Shown: positions 43,763-53,169 of the stretch, piece after piece
How the letters are laid out: each line of letters opens with the position of its first letter
Position numbering within the stretch: the first letter of the stretch is position 1
NCBI RefSeq assembly: GCF_900116445.1
Contig: NZ_FPBH01000005.1
Span: 388,181 to 452,180 of the forward strand
Length of the DNA stretch: 64,000 nt
Source of the DNA: Paraburkholderia aspalathi
GTDB taxonomy: Bacteria > Pseudomonadota > Gammaproteobacteria > Burkholderiales > Burkholderiaceae
Reading direction: 5' to 3'
Program-made: the position numbers and the translations under genes
Notes under the pieces: model-generated
Databases searched by the model: none
Told to the model about the DNA's origin: nothing
The model's input: the letters and a program-made list of their open reading frames with translations, nothing else

Positions 43763-43803
43763 TATGCGTCACTGCTGTGACAGTGAGGTATGAGTGACGC
43801 ATA
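43763..43803. promoter_or_regulatory. perfect 11-bp inverted repeat upstream of the DUF748 gene
   Basis: TATGCGTCACT (43763-43773) and AGTGACGCATA (43793-43803) are perfect complements separated by 19 bases that contain CTGT-G-ACAG. It could be a regulatory dyad or a hairpin. Confidence 0.45.
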
Positions 43804-43813
43804 GACCAACGCG

Positions 43814-43839
43814 TGTCCGCCGCTTCGTGCCGGCGGACA
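43814..43839 (+). terminator. hairpin after the DUF1254 gene
   Basis: The arms TGTCCGCCG (43814-43822) and CGGCGGACA (43831-43839) form a 9-bp stem. No T run follows, so at best it is a weak terminator. Confidence 0.35.
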
Positions 43840-43974
43840 TGCGCTGCAGTAGCGTGCAACAATGTGTAAGCCACGGCTTACATTTCTAGGCCGCGTAAGA
43901 TTCACCACTTATACTGCCGCTTGCGGGATTTTCGTTTCGCGGCGGGCTTGCCGCCGCATTACCCAAGACCGAGC

Positions 43975-46900
43975 ATGGCAAGCCTCAATAAAGCATCAAT
44001 CGCCTCTTCCATGCAGACCGTGCGCGATGTCGCGCAGTCACGCCGCACCCGGCGTGTCATCACGGGTCTGCTGATCTTCCTCGGATTGTTCGGTCTGCTG
44101 GGCTTTTTCGCGGCGCCGCCGTTGATTCGCCACATTGCCGAGCAGCAACTCAGCAAGCAACTCGACCGGCCGGCTACGATCAGCCGCATCGCACTCAATC
44201 CGTACACGCTCAAGCTCGAAGCCGATAGCGTGCATATCGGCGAGCGCGGCGGCGCGGGCGACTTTGTCGATATTGCGCGGCTCATCGTGAAGCCGTCATG
44301 GAGCTCGCTGTTTCGTGGCGCGCCGATCGTCGATGAAGTGCAACTCGATTCACCACGCTTTCATATCGTTCGCTACGACGCGCAGCGCTTCAATTTCACC
44401 GACCTGATCGAGAAATTCTCGAAGCAGCCGGCCAAACCCGATAGCAAGCCGACGCTGTTTTCGGTGTCGAACATTCGCCTCGAAAACGGCCAGATTACGT
44501 TCGACGACAAATTGCTCGGCGCAACGCACGTGATCGATCAATGGAAGCTCGGCATTCCGTTCATCGCTACGCTGCCTTCGAAAACCGACATCTTTGTGGA
44601 GCCGTTGCTGCGTGCGCGTATCGACGGCAGTCCGCTTGCGGTCGACGGCAAGACCAAGCCGTTTGCCGCGTCGCGCGAATCGGAGGTGTCGCTGCGCTTC
44701 GACGGGCTCGACGTGCCGCAGCTCATCTCCTACGCGCCGACCAAGCTGCCTGTGGTTGTGCAGAGCGGCAAGCTATCCACCGATCTCAAGCTCAACTTCG
44801 TGGTCTCTAACGACGCTCCCTCGTTACGCGTGGCAGGCACCGTCGACTTGAACGATGTGGACGTGCGCGATCAGAGCAAGGCGCCGTTCTTCGCGGCGCG
44901 CGCGTTGCATGTGGCTGCCGGGACGCTGGAGCCGCTGAAGAACCTGTATCACATCGACGAGATCCGCATCGACGCGCCAAGCGCCAATCTTGCGCGTGAT
45001 AAAGACGGCGTGTTGAGTGTCGAGCGGATGTTCGCGCCTGCGCCTGCTGCGGGGGCTTCGGCATCGGCGCCAGCGTCTGCGCCCGTTGCGGCGTCGGGTA
45101 GCGGCGCCACGGAAAAGGCCGTACAGCCTCTGGACCTGTCGATCAAGCGTTTCGTGCTCAACGACGGCACCGTGAACGTTCACGATGAAGCGGCCTCGCG
45201 TCCGGTTGACGCCGGCCTGCAGAAACTGGCCGTCACGCTGACCGATTTCTCGACGCTCGCTACCGCCCCCGCGCATTACACGCTCAATACCGATTTCAAG
45301 GACGGCGGCGGCTCGCTCGGCGTGGCCGGCGCGTTCGGCCTTGTTGCGAAGACCGCCAGCGCAAAGGTCGATTTGAAGTCACTGAAGTTGCCCTTGCTGC
45401 AACCGTACCTCGACACCGCGACCGCCGCGCAAGTGGTGGACGGCGCACTGTCCGCCAACGCGAATGTCGGCGCGAACTGGTCGAAGTCGCCGGTCGCAGT
45501 CATGGTCACCGATACACAACTCAATCTGCAGTCGCTCAAACTCGCAGCGCGCGGCAGCAAGGAACCGGTCGTCTCGCTCGCGCAAGGCCAGGTGACGGTC
45601 AAACAGGTGGACGTGGCGGGGCGTACTGCCGATATCACCGGCGTCGATACGACCGGCTTGGTGGTCAATGCGCAACGTCTGAAGGACGGCAGCATCGACC
45701 TCGCCGCGCTCGCGGGTCCGCATCAGGCCGAGCAACAGCGCACGGCGATCCATGCGGTGAAGAAGGCGGAGGCAGCGGGGCCCGCGTGGCACTACAAGAT
45801 CGGCGAACTTAACCTGAAAGACGCGACCGCGAATTTCACTGACAACACGACGCCGAATCCAGTGAAGCTGAGCGTGACGCCGTTGCAATTGAAGGTGCAG
45901 CAGATCAGCGACGATCTGAGTAAGCCGTTGCCGGTCGATCTGCAAGCCACGCTCAACAAGAAAGGCACGCTTGGCGTAAAGGGCAATGTCACGGCGACGC
46001 CGCTCAAGGTGGCCGTCAAGGTGAACGCGAACCGCCTGGATGCGGCGGCCTTCGAACCGTACTTCGGCAGCAAGCTGAATGCGCTGATCGCGAGCGCGTT
46101 GCTCAATGCGAATGGCGATCTCGCGCTGAGTCAGGCGAAAGCGCTTAAGGCGACATACCGCGGCGATGTCGCGCTCGTCGACGTGCGGATGATCGACAAG
46201 GCGACTTCGGACCCGTTCGCAGGATGGAGTTCGCTCGCGCTGACCAATCTGAAGGCCGACTACGACGAACACGGCACTGTGGTCGATGCGGGCCGCGTTA
46301 CGTTCACGAAGTTCTATGGGCGTGTGCTGCTCGACGCGCAAGGCAAGCTCAATCTCAAGGATGTGGTCGCGCATGAAAGCGGCGCCGCGCAATCGCTGAC
46401 ACGCGACAAGAGCGGCGGCCATGAGCCGGTGCCGTTGACGCCGCAGGCTGCGTCGGCGCCAGAGTTGGCTTCCGCGCCGGTACCGGCGTCGTCGGCAACG
46501 CCGGCCACAGTGACGGCCGCCACGCCGCCGCAAAGCCCCGTCAAACTGCACTTCGGCCAACTGGTGCTGCAACAGGGCCGCGTGACGTACACCGACAACT
46601 TCATCAAGCCGAACTTCACCGCGAACCTGGTTAGCATTCAAGGCACGGTCGGCGCGTTCGGCACGCAGTCGACTACGCCTGCGCCCGTGGACATCGCCGC
46701 GAAGCTGGCGGCGAATGGTCCGCTATCGATTCGCGGTACGGTCAATCCGCTGATTGCGAAGCCGGCACTCGACCTGACTGCGAGCGCGCACGATATTGAG
46801 CTCACCAATCTCACGCCGTATTCGGCGAAATACGCTGGCTATCCGATCACCAAAGGCAAGCTGAACGTCGATCTGCACTACAAGCTCGATAACGATCAGT

Positions 46901-47727
46901 TGAATGCCAACAATCATATTTTCATCGATCAGCTTACGTTCGGTGACCACGTCGAGAATGATACGGCGACCAAGCTGCCAGTGCGTCTCGCGATTTCGCT
47001 GCTGAAAAACTCACGCGGTGAAATCGATGTGAATCTGCCGGTGTCGGGTTCGTTGTCGAATCCGGAGTTCAGCATCGGCGGCCTCATCTGGCATGCGGTG
47101 CTCAATCTGCTGCAGAAGGCGGTAACGGCGCCGTTCTCGCTGATCGCCAACGCCTTCGGTGGCGGTGGCGAGGAGTTGGGCTATGTCGAGTTCGAGCCCG
47201 GGTCGGCGCAACTGTCCGACGCTGCGGACAAGAAGCTCGACACTATCGTGAAGGCGCTGGCAGACAAGAGCTCGATTCGTATCGATCTGATTGGCCGCGT
47301 CGATCCGGCGATCGACGGACCGGGCCTGCGGGCGCAGTACGTCGACCGCCAGGTCAAGCAACAGAAGATCAAGGACGTGGTGGGCAATGGCGAAAGCGTG
47401 GATCTGTCGACCGTTACCGTGGATCCGAAGGAATACGACAAGTACTTGACCAAGGCCTACAAGGCGGCCGACTTCAAGAAGCCGCGCAATTTTGTCGGTT
47501 TGACCAAGAGCCTGCCGGACGACGACATGAAGGCGGCAATGGCTGCCAATGCTCCGATCGACGACGCCAGCTTGCGTCAGCTCGCCCAGCAACGGGCGCA
47601 AGCCGTGCAGCAGTATTTCGAGGGCAAGATCGACAGCAGCCGCGTGTTTATCGTCGCGCCGAAGCTGGACGCTGATGGCATCAAGGACAAGGGTGCCACG
47701 ACGCGGGTGGACTTTGGATTGAAGTGA
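43975..47727 (+). CDS. large AsmA-like DUF748 family envelope protein
   Basis: This 1250-residue protein has one membrane segment near residues 25-45 (VITGLLIFLGLFGLLGFFAA) and a very long periplasmic region with repeated beta-rich DUF748 blocks, such as LDRPATISRIALNPYTLKLE and FTDNTTPNPVKLSVTPLQLK. Two Ala/Ser/Pro linkers are visible. The C terminus, with ELGYVEFEPGSAQL and an RAQAVQQYFEGKID segment, resembles an OmpA-like fold. AsmA-like proteins form long grooves and have been implicated in lipid transport between membranes, which is a family inference. The ATG at 43975 is chosen for its distance to the membrane segment. A TTG at 43921 is possible. Confidence 0.85.
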   Translation: MASLNKASIASSMQTVRDVAQSRRTRRVITGLLIFLGLFGLLGFFAAPPLIRHIAEQQLSKQLDRPATISRIALNPYTLKLEADSVHIGERGGAGDFVDIARLIVKPSWSSLFRGAPIVDEVQLDSPRFHIVRYDAQRFNFTDLIEKFSKQPAKPDSKPTLFSVSNIRLENGQITFDDKLLGATHVIDQWKLGIPFIATLPSKTDIFVEPLLRARIDGSPLAVDGKTKPFAASRESEVSLRFDGLDVPQLISYAPTKLPVVVQSGKLSTDLKLNFVVSNDAPSLRVAGTVDLNDVDVRDQSKAPFFAARALHVAAGTLEPLKNLYHIDEIRIDAPSANLARDKDGVLSVERMFAPAPAAGASASAPASAPVAASGSGATEKAVQPLDLSIKRFVLNDGTVNVHDEAASRPVDAGLQKLAVTLTDFSTLATAPAHYTLNTDFKDGGGSLGVAGAFGLVAKTASAKVDLKSLKLPLLQPYLDTATAAQVVDGALSANANVGANWSKSPVAVMVTDTQLNLQSLKLAARGSKEPVVSLAQGQVTVKQVDVAGRTADITGVDTTGLVVNAQRLKDGSIDLAALAGPHQAEQQRTAIHAVKKAEAAGPAWHYKIGELNLKDATANFTDNTTPNPVKLSVTPLQLKVQQISDDLSKPLPVDLQATLNKKGTLGVKGNVTATPLKVAVKVNANRLDAAAFEPYFGSKLNALIASALLNANGDLALSQAKALKATYRGDVALVDVRMIDKATSDPFAGWSSLALTNLKADYDEHGTVVDAGRVTFTKFYGRVLLDAQGKLNLKDVVAHESGAAQSLTRDKSGGHEPVPLTPQAASAPELASAPVPASSATPATVTAATPPQSPVKLHFGQLVLQQGRVTYTDNFIKPNFTANLVSIQGTVGAFGTQSTTPAPVDIAAKLAANGPLSIRGTVNPLIAKPALDLTASAHDIELTNLTPYSAKYAGYPITKGKLNVDLHYKLDNDQLNANNHIFIDQLTFGDHVENDTATKLPVRLAISLLKNSRGEIDVNLPVSGSLSNPEFSIGGLIWHAVLNLLQKAVTAPFSLIANAFGGGGEELGYVEFEPGSAQLSDAADKKLDTIVKALADKSSIRIDLIGRVDPAIDGPGLRAQYVDRQVKQQKIKDVVGNGESVDLSTVTVDPKEYDKYLTKAYKAADFKKPRNFVGLTKSLPDDDMKAAMAANAPIDDASLRQLAQQRAQAVQQYFEGKIDSSRVFIVAPKLDADGIKDKGATTRVDFGLK

Positions 47728-47752
47728 TGCGTTGTGTGGCGATGCGAGCCGG

Positions 47753-49306
47753 TTAAGCGGCTCGCGTCGGCACCTTCTTCAACGCCGTCTGCTCGATCAC
47801 GCGCGCGAGCGTGTCGAATGCCGGACCGATCTTCTCGTTCGGCACGCAGGCGTAGCCCAGCAACAGTCCGCGTCGCGCGGGCGTCTCGCTGCTGTAGTAA
47901 GCGGCGAGCGGTCGCACGATCACGCCGGCATCGTAAGCGGCTGCCGTGACGGCGCGATCGTTCGCATGATCGGGCAGCCCAAGCACCAGATGCAGCCCGG
48001 CCTCGTCGCCCATCACCGGCAGTTCGTTGCCGAAACGCGCGGTGATCGCGTCGATCAGAATCTGCCGGCGCTCGCCATAGAGCGCGCGCATACGGCGTAC
48101 GTGCGATGTGAGATGGCCGTCCATGATGAAGTCGGTCATCACCGCCTGCTGCATTAACTGTCCCTCGCGATACAGCTCGGCCACGCCCGTGCGGAACGTA
48201 TCCACCAGATGTTCCGGCGCGATCATGTAGCCGATCCGCAAACCCGGAAACAGCATCTTCCCCAAACTTCCCACGTAGATCACCTGGCCGGCGTCGTCGA
48301 GTCCTTGCAACGACGCGAGCGGACGGCTGCCGTAGCGGAATTCGCTGTCGTAGTCGTCCTCGATGATCCAGACGTTGTGTTGGCGTGCGTATTCGAGCAG
48401 CGTGCGGCGCCGCGCGAGACTCATCACCATGCCGAGCGGATATTGATGCGACGGCGTGACGAGCGCCAACCGCGGCGGCTGTTGCAGATCCTGCTCGCGC
48501 GGATTGAGGCCCTCGTCATCCACCGGCACCGGCACTAGCGTAATCCCCGACGATTGCAGCACGCTGCGCGCGCCCCAATAGCACGGCTCTTCTACCCACG
48601 CGCGATCGCCGACGTCGGTCAATAAACGCACGGCCAGATCGATCGACTGATGAATACCCGTCGTGATGATGATCTGATCGGGCGTGCAATTCACCGAGCG
48701 CGCGACGCGCAGGTAATCGGACAGCGCCCGCCTTAACGGCCGATAGCCGCCGCCCGGCGCATAGGTCAGCAGATCGGGATTGGCTTCCTTCCACAACCTT
48801 GCTTGTAAGCGGCTCCATGTGCGCGCCGGAAACTCAGCGACGTCGGGCACGCCCGGCATGAACGCGCCCCATTGCTTGGCGGACACGCCTGCCTGATCGA
48901 TGAGCCTGCGTCCGCGCATGGAGAGGTCGCCTAGATCGCGTTTGGGCGGCTTCAAGGCCTCGGCGGCTTGATCGGCGCTGTCAACATTGACACTCGCCAC
49001 TGTCGGCTTCTTGCGTGCATTCACTGCTGCCGTGTCCGGCCGCGTGTCGGCGACATAGGTGCCGCTGCCGGTGGTCGAGATCACATAGCCTTCGGCGGTA
49101 AGCTGGTCGTAGACGTGCAGCACGGTGTTGCGCGCGATGCCGAGGTCCTCGGCGAGCGTGCGCGAACTGGGCAGCTTGGTGCCAGGCGGTAGCTGACCGG
49201 TCAGGATGGCCTGCTGCATCAGCCGCAACGTCTGTCTGTAGACCGGTTCGGCGGCGGCGCGGTCGAGTCGCGCGGCAAGCCAATCCGACAAGATCACGGT
49301 GTCCAA
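47753..49306 (-). CDS. MocR-family regulator (GntR helix-turn-helix fused to aminotransferase-like domain)
   Basis: These 517 residues have a GntR winged helix (residues 15-85, GTKLPSSRTLAEDLGIARNT) and a fold-type I PLP domain. The PLP lysine is Lys350 in GSLGKMLFPGLRIGY, and EDDYDSEFRY marks the family. MocR proteins sense amino compounds through PLP and typically control a divergent gene by binding direct repeats. Here the divergent unit is a polyamine/opine-type ABC importer 130 bases away, so that is its likely target. It is not expected to be catalytic as an aminotransferase. Confidence 0.9.
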   Translation of the reverse strand: MDTVILSDWLAARLDRAAAEPVYRQTLRLMQQAILTGQLPPGTKLPSSRTLAEDLGIARNTVLHVYDQLTAEGYVISTTGSGTYVADTRPDTAAVNARKKPTVASVNVDSADQAAEALKPPKRDLGDLSMRGRRLIDQAGVSAKQWGAFMPGVPDVAEFPARTWSRLQARLWKEANPDLLTYAPGGGYRPLRRALSDYLRVARSVNCTPDQIIITTGIHQSIDLAVRLLTDVGDRAWVEEPCYWGARSVLQSSGITLVPVPVDDEGLNPREQDLQQPPRLALVTPSHQYPLGMVMSLARRRTLLEYARQHNVWIIEDDYDSEFRYGSRPLASLQGLDDAGQVIYVGSLGKMLFPGLRIGYMIAPEHLVDTFRTGVAELYREGQLMQQAVMTDFIMDGHLTSHVRRMRALYGERRQILIDAITARFGNELPVMGDEAGLHLVLGLPDHANDRAVTAAAYDAGVIVRPLAAYYSSETPARRGLLLGYACVPNEKIGPAFDTLARVIEQTALKKVPTRAA

Positions 49307-49307
49307 G

Positions 49308-49350
49308 TGGTTCTATCCGGAATAATGAAATGGTTCCATATTGTAGAACC
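49308..49350. promoter_or_regulatory. MocR operator candidate: three GGTTC half-sites
   Basis: TGGTTCTAT (49308-49316) and TGGTTCCAT (49331-49339) form a direct repeat with 23-bp start-to-start spacing. GTAGAACC (49343-49350) is a third, inverted copy. Direct plus inverted repeats of this kind are typical of MocR/PdxR sites. They sit right at the start of the regulator gene, in the divergent promoter. Confidence 0.6.
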
Positions 49351-49436
49351 GTAAGGGACTATAGTGAGCCACGCAATTAATGCAATCCCGCTGCTTTGCA
49401 GGGGGAGCCAGCCGGACCGCAGAGGAGACTAGTGCG

Positions 49437-50534
49437 ATGAAAACCGATGACGTGATCGTCAGCTTTCGGGGTGTGCGCAAGACGTACGACGGCGAAACGC
49501 TGGTCGTCAAACAACTCGATCTGGATATTTACCAGGGCGAATTCCTGACGCTGCTCGGGCCGTCCGGATCAGGGAAAACCACATGTCTGATGATGCTGGC
49601 GGGCTTCGAATTTCCCACCGGCGGTGAGATTTGGCTCGACGGCACGCTGCTCAATACCGTGCCGCCGCACAAGCGCAACATCGGCATGGTGTTTCAGAAC
49701 TACGCGCTGTTCCCGCATCTGACGGTCGAGCAGAACGTCGCGTATCCGCTCACGGTGCGCAAACTGTCGGCGGAAGAGCGTGCGCATCGCACGAATAACG
49801 CGCTGAAGATGGTGCGCATGGAAAGCTTCGCAAAGCGCTACCCGGCGCAGCTTTCCGGCGGCCAGCAGCAACGTATTGCGTTGGCGCGGGCGCTCGTGTT
49901 CGAGCCGAAGCTCGTGCTGATGGACGAGCCGCTCGGCGCACTCGACAAGCAGTTGCGCGAACACATGCAGTACGAACTTAAATCATTGCACGAGCAGCTC
50001 GGCGTCACGTTCGTGTATGTCACGCACGATCAGGGCGAAGCGCTGACCATGTCCGACCGCGTTGCCGTGTTCGATAAGGGCATCGTGCAGCAACTCGATA
50101 CCGTGGATCGTCTCTATGAATCGCCGTGCAACGAGTTCGTTGCGAACTTCATCGGTGACAGCAACAAGCTGCGCGGCACGATTGCGAACGTCGACGGCGA
50201 GTACTGCGAGTTTCATCTGATTGACGGCACGCGACTCACGGGACGCAATATTGGCGGTGCGCGGGCGGGCACGCCGGCGGTCGCGTGCATCCGTCCTGAG
50301 CGTATGAAACTCGCCAACGGCGTGTCACGGCCTGGCGCTAATGCACTAAGCGGCGAAGCGCGCGGGCTAATCTATTTCGGCGACCACGTGCGGATGCGTT
50401 GTGGTTTGCCGGAGCAGGACGAGTGCTTCGTGAAGGTGCCGCTCGGCACCGATGCACTCGAAACCTTCGCACCTGGCGCGCCCGTCGCGCTCGAGTTTGC
50501 GCCCGAGCATCTGCGAGTGTTTGCAGGCGCGTGA
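49437..50534 (+). CDS. polyamine/opine-type ABC transporter ATP-binding protein (PotA type)
   Basis: These 365 residues form an ABC ATPase with Walker A GPSGSGKTT (residues 41-49), signature LSGGQQQRIALARAL, Walker B VLMDEPLGALD and a C-terminal TOBE domain. It energises the importer encoded by the next three genes. The ATG at 49437 follows AGGAGAC. It is the first gene of the operon divergent from the MocR regulator. Similarity is to PotA/spermidine-putrescine and mannopine systems, so the substrate is likely a small cationic or amino compound. Confidence 0.9.
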   Translation: MKTDDVIVSFRGVRKTYDGETLVVKQLDLDIYQGEFLTLLGPSGSGKTTCLMMLAGFEFPTGGEIWLDGTLLNTVPPHKRNIGMVFQNYALFPHLTVEQNVAYPLTVRKLSAEERAHRTNNALKMVRMESFAKRYPAQLSGGQQQRIALARALVFEPKLVLMDEPLGALDKQLREHMQYELKSLHEQLGVTFVYVTHDQGEALTMSDRVAVFDKGIVQQLDTVDRLYESPCNEFVANFIGDSNKLRGTIANVDGEYCEFHLIDGTRLTGRNIGGARAGTPAVACIRPERMKLANGVSRPGANALSGEARGLIYFGDHVRMRCGLPEQDECFVKVPLGTDALETFAPGAPVALEFAPEHLRVFAGA

Positions 50535-50657
50535 GCGCGTGCAATGCACGGGTTGCAGGTCGTCGACGCAGGCAAAAGAAGCAGTTCACCTAAGCAGCAC
50601 ATAACAAGTCGCACTGTACGTAGCTTGAAGCACACCACCAAAGGAGAGCAACACACC

Positions 50658-51707
50658 ATGAGCAAGATCGGGAAATCGCGCTGCGCCATCGCTGTCGGTG
50701 CTGTGGCGCTCGCGCTGGGCGCCGCGCAAGTCAATGCAGCTGAACTGACGGTCGTCAATTTCGGCGGCGCGAATGGCGACGCGCAAAAGGTCGCATTCAA
50801 CCAGCCGTTCGAAACGCAAACCAGCAATAAAGTGACCGCCGTTGAATACAACGGTGAGCAGGCCAAAGTGAAGGCGATGGTCGAAGCCAAACACGTGAAT
50901 TGGGACGTGGTGGAAGTTGAATCGGGCGACATCGGCCGTGGTTGCGACGAAGGCCTGTACGAGAAGCTCGACTGGTCGAAGATCGGCAAGAAGTCGGACC
51001 TGATTCCGGAAGCACCGCAAACCTGCGGCGTGGGCTTCTTCGTGTGGTCGACGGCACTCGCGTACAACGCCGACAAGCTGAAAACCGCGCCGGCTGGCTG
51101 GGCCGACTTCTGGGACGTGAAGAAATTCCCGGGCAAGCGCGCGATGCGCAAGGGCGCGCGTTACAACCTCGAATTCGCGCTGATGGCCGACGGCGTGCCG
51201 CCGAAGGACGTCTACAAGGTGCTCGCCACCAAGGAAGGCCAGGACCGCGCGTTCAAGAAGCTCGACGAACTGAAGCCGAACATCCAGTGGTGGGAAGCGG
51301 GCGCGCAGCCGCCGCAATTCCTGGTCGCGGGTGACGTGGTGATGTCCACTGCGTACAACGGCCGTATCGATGCCGCGCAGAAGGAAGGCAAGAACCTCAA
51401 GGTGGTGTGGAACGGCAGCATTTACGACCTCGACTACTGGGCGATTCCGAAGGGCACGCCGAACAAGGCGCTGGCTGAGAAGTACATCGCGTATTCGATC
51501 TCGTCGAAGCCGCAGCAGGACTACGCGCACAACATTGCGTATGGTCCGGTGAACGTGGCGGCCATCAAGGCGCTCGATCCGAAGACGCTGTCCAATCTGC
51601 CGAACTCGCCGGCTAACGGCAAGAACGCCGTGCTGCAGAACCTCTCGTTCTGGACCGACCATGGCGATGAGCTGGAGCAACGTTTTTCGTCTTGGGCTTC
51701 GAAGTAA
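50658..51707 (+). CDS. polyamine/opine-type ABC transporter substrate-binding protein
   Basis: These 349 residues have a signal peptide cleaved near residue 27 (GAAQVNA before AELTVVN). The mature protein follows the PotD/SBP_bac_8 pattern, with AVEYNGEQAKVKAMVEA, WDVVEVESGDIGRGCDEGLYE, GVGFFVWSTALAYNADKLK and YDLDYWAIPKGTPNK. The ATG at 50658 follows AAGGAGAG. It is separated from the permease genes by 160 bases containing a strong hairpin that may raise its mRNA level. The ligand is unknown. Putrescine-like compounds are the family default. Confidence 0.88.
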   Translation: MSKIGKSRCAIAVGAVALALGAAQVNAAELTVVNFGGANGDAQKVAFNQPFETQTSNKVTAVEYNGEQAKVKAMVEAKHVNWDVVEVESGDIGRGCDEGLYEKLDWSKIGKKSDLIPEAPQTCGVGFFVWSTALAYNADKLKTAPAGWADFWDVKKFPGKRAMRKGARYNLEFALMADGVPPKDVYKVLATKEGQDRAFKKLDELKPNIQWWEAGAQPPQFLVAGDVVMSTAYNGRIDAAQKEGKNLKVVWNGSIYDLDYWAIPKGTPNKALAEKYIAYSISSKPQQDYAHNIAYGPVNVAAIKALDPKTLSNLPNSPANGKNAVLQNLSFWTDHGDELEQRFSSWASK

Positions 51708-51724
51708 TTAGCCAGGTGTGAGAA

Positions 51725-51752
51725 GGCGCGGCTTTTATGGTGAAGCCGCGCC
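51725..51752 (+). other. intra-operon hairpin between binding protein and permease genes
   Basis: GGCGCGGCTT (51725-51734) and AAGCCGCGCC (51743-51752) pair perfectly around an 8-base loop with no T run after. It probably blocks 3' exonucleases or attenuates transcription, as seen in other importer operons where the binding protein must be in excess. Confidence 0.6.
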
Positions 51753-51867
51753 GCGTCAATGCAATGAAACAAACGCAAACGCATGTCTTCGCGATGTGCG
51801 CGAGCGGCCGGATGCATGGGATCGGAGTAAGGGCTAGCGCGCTAACTCCGGATCGAGGAGACGAGGT

Positions 51868-53145
51868 GTGACTACGATGACGATCGCCGCCGATTCGACG
51901 CCTGAGTCGAATGTTCGACTTAAGCGAGAACTGAAGGCCGCAGAAGCAAAGAAGCGCGCAATGGCGCTGTTGCTGATTGCACCGCTCGCCATTTTTCTGC
52001 TGCTGATTTTTGTCGTGCCGATCGGTGCGCTATTGACGCGGGCCGCGCAGAATCCGGAAGTGATGAACGCCCTGCCGCATACGCTGAATGCGTTGAGCGG
52101 TTGGGATCGCAAGGCGCTGCCGCCTGACGCCGCATACTCCGCGCTAGCTGTGGACCTGACTGCGATTGCCGATAGCGATGGCATGGGCGCGCTGGCGCGG
52201 CGGCTGAACGTGGAAATTCCAGGCTATCGCTCGCTGGTCGCAAAATCGGCTCACGCCATGCCGTTCGTCGACGACAACAGCAAACCGCTAACGCTCACGC
52301 CGGCCCAGATGCACGCGAAGTTCGTCGAACTCGACGAACGCTGGAACAACGTCGCGTACTGGCAGGCGATCGCGAAGAATTCCGGTGCCTACTCGCCGTT
52401 TTATCTGCTGGCCTCTTTGGACCACAAGCAGGACGGATTCGGTCACATCATCGAGACGGATCCGGAGCAACAGATTTATCTCCACGTATTCAGCCGCACC
52501 TTCGTGATCGGCGCAGTCGTGACATTCTTTGCGCTGCTGCTCGGTTATCCGCTCGCTTACTGGATTTCGACGCTCTCCGACCGCCGCGCGAATCTTGTGA
52601 TGATCCTCGTGCTGATTCCGTTCTGGACTTCGATCCTCGTACGCGTTGCTGCATGGATCGTGATTCTGCAAAGCGAAGGGCTGGTGAACAAGGCGCTGAT
52701 TGCGAGTGGCATTTTGCACGATCCGTTGTCGTTGCTGTTCAACCGCACCGGCGTGTACATCTCGATGACGCACATTCTGCTGCCGTTCATGATCCTGCCG
52801 CTGTATAGCGTGATGAAGTCGATCCCGCCGACCTATCAACGTGCCGCGATCTCGCTCGGCAGTCATCCATTCGCCGCGTTCTGGCGCGTGTATGTGCCGC
52901 AAACTTATCCGGGTATCGGGGCGGGCGCACTGCTTGTGTTCATTCTTGCGATCGGCTACTACATCACGCCGGCATTGCTCGGCGGACCGAATGATCAGAT
53001 GGTCAGCTACTACGTCGCGTACTTCACCAACGTGACGATCAACTGGGGTATGGCGTGCGCACTCGGCGGTTTGCTGCTTGCCGCGACGCTCGTGCTGTAT
53101 GTCATCTATGGACGCTTCACGCGTTCGTCCCTGAGCCTCGGCTGA
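51868..53145 (+). CDS. polyamine/opine-type ABC permease (PotB type) with large periplasmic insertion
   Basis: This 425-residue inner-membrane permease has a first membrane segment at about 38-58 (LLLIAPLAIFLLLIFVVPIGA), then about 150 soluble residues up to the second segment (FVIGAVVTFFALLLGYPLAY). The usual PotB core follows, with the EAA-like loop AAISLGSHPFAAFWRVYVP. Ordinary PotB proteins are about 280-300 residues, so the insert accounts for the difference. The GTG at 51868 follows GAGGAG. An ATG at 51877 is an alternative. Confidence 0.86.
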   Translation: MTTMTIAADSTPESNVRLKRELKAAEAKKRAMALLLIAPLAIFLLLIFVVPIGALLTRAAQNPEVMNALPHTLNALSGWDRKALPPDAAYSALAVDLTAIADSDGMGALARRLNVEIPGYRSLVAKSAHAMPFVDDNSKPLTLTPAQMHAKFVELDERWNNVAYWQAIAKNSGAYSPFYLLASLDHKQDGFGHIIETDPEQQIYLHVFSRTFVIGAVVTFFALLLGYPLAYWISTLSDRRANLVMILVLIPFWTSILVRVAAWIVILQSEGLVNKALIASGILHDPLSLLFNRTGVYISMTHILLPFMILPLYSVMKSIPPTYQRAAISLGSHPFAAFWRVYVPQTYPGIGAGALLVFILAIGYYITPALLGGPNDQMVSYYVAYFTNVTINWGMACALGGLLLAATLVLYVIYGRFTRSSLSLG

Positions 53146-53169
53146 TTGGCTGAACGGAGCTTACTCGCG

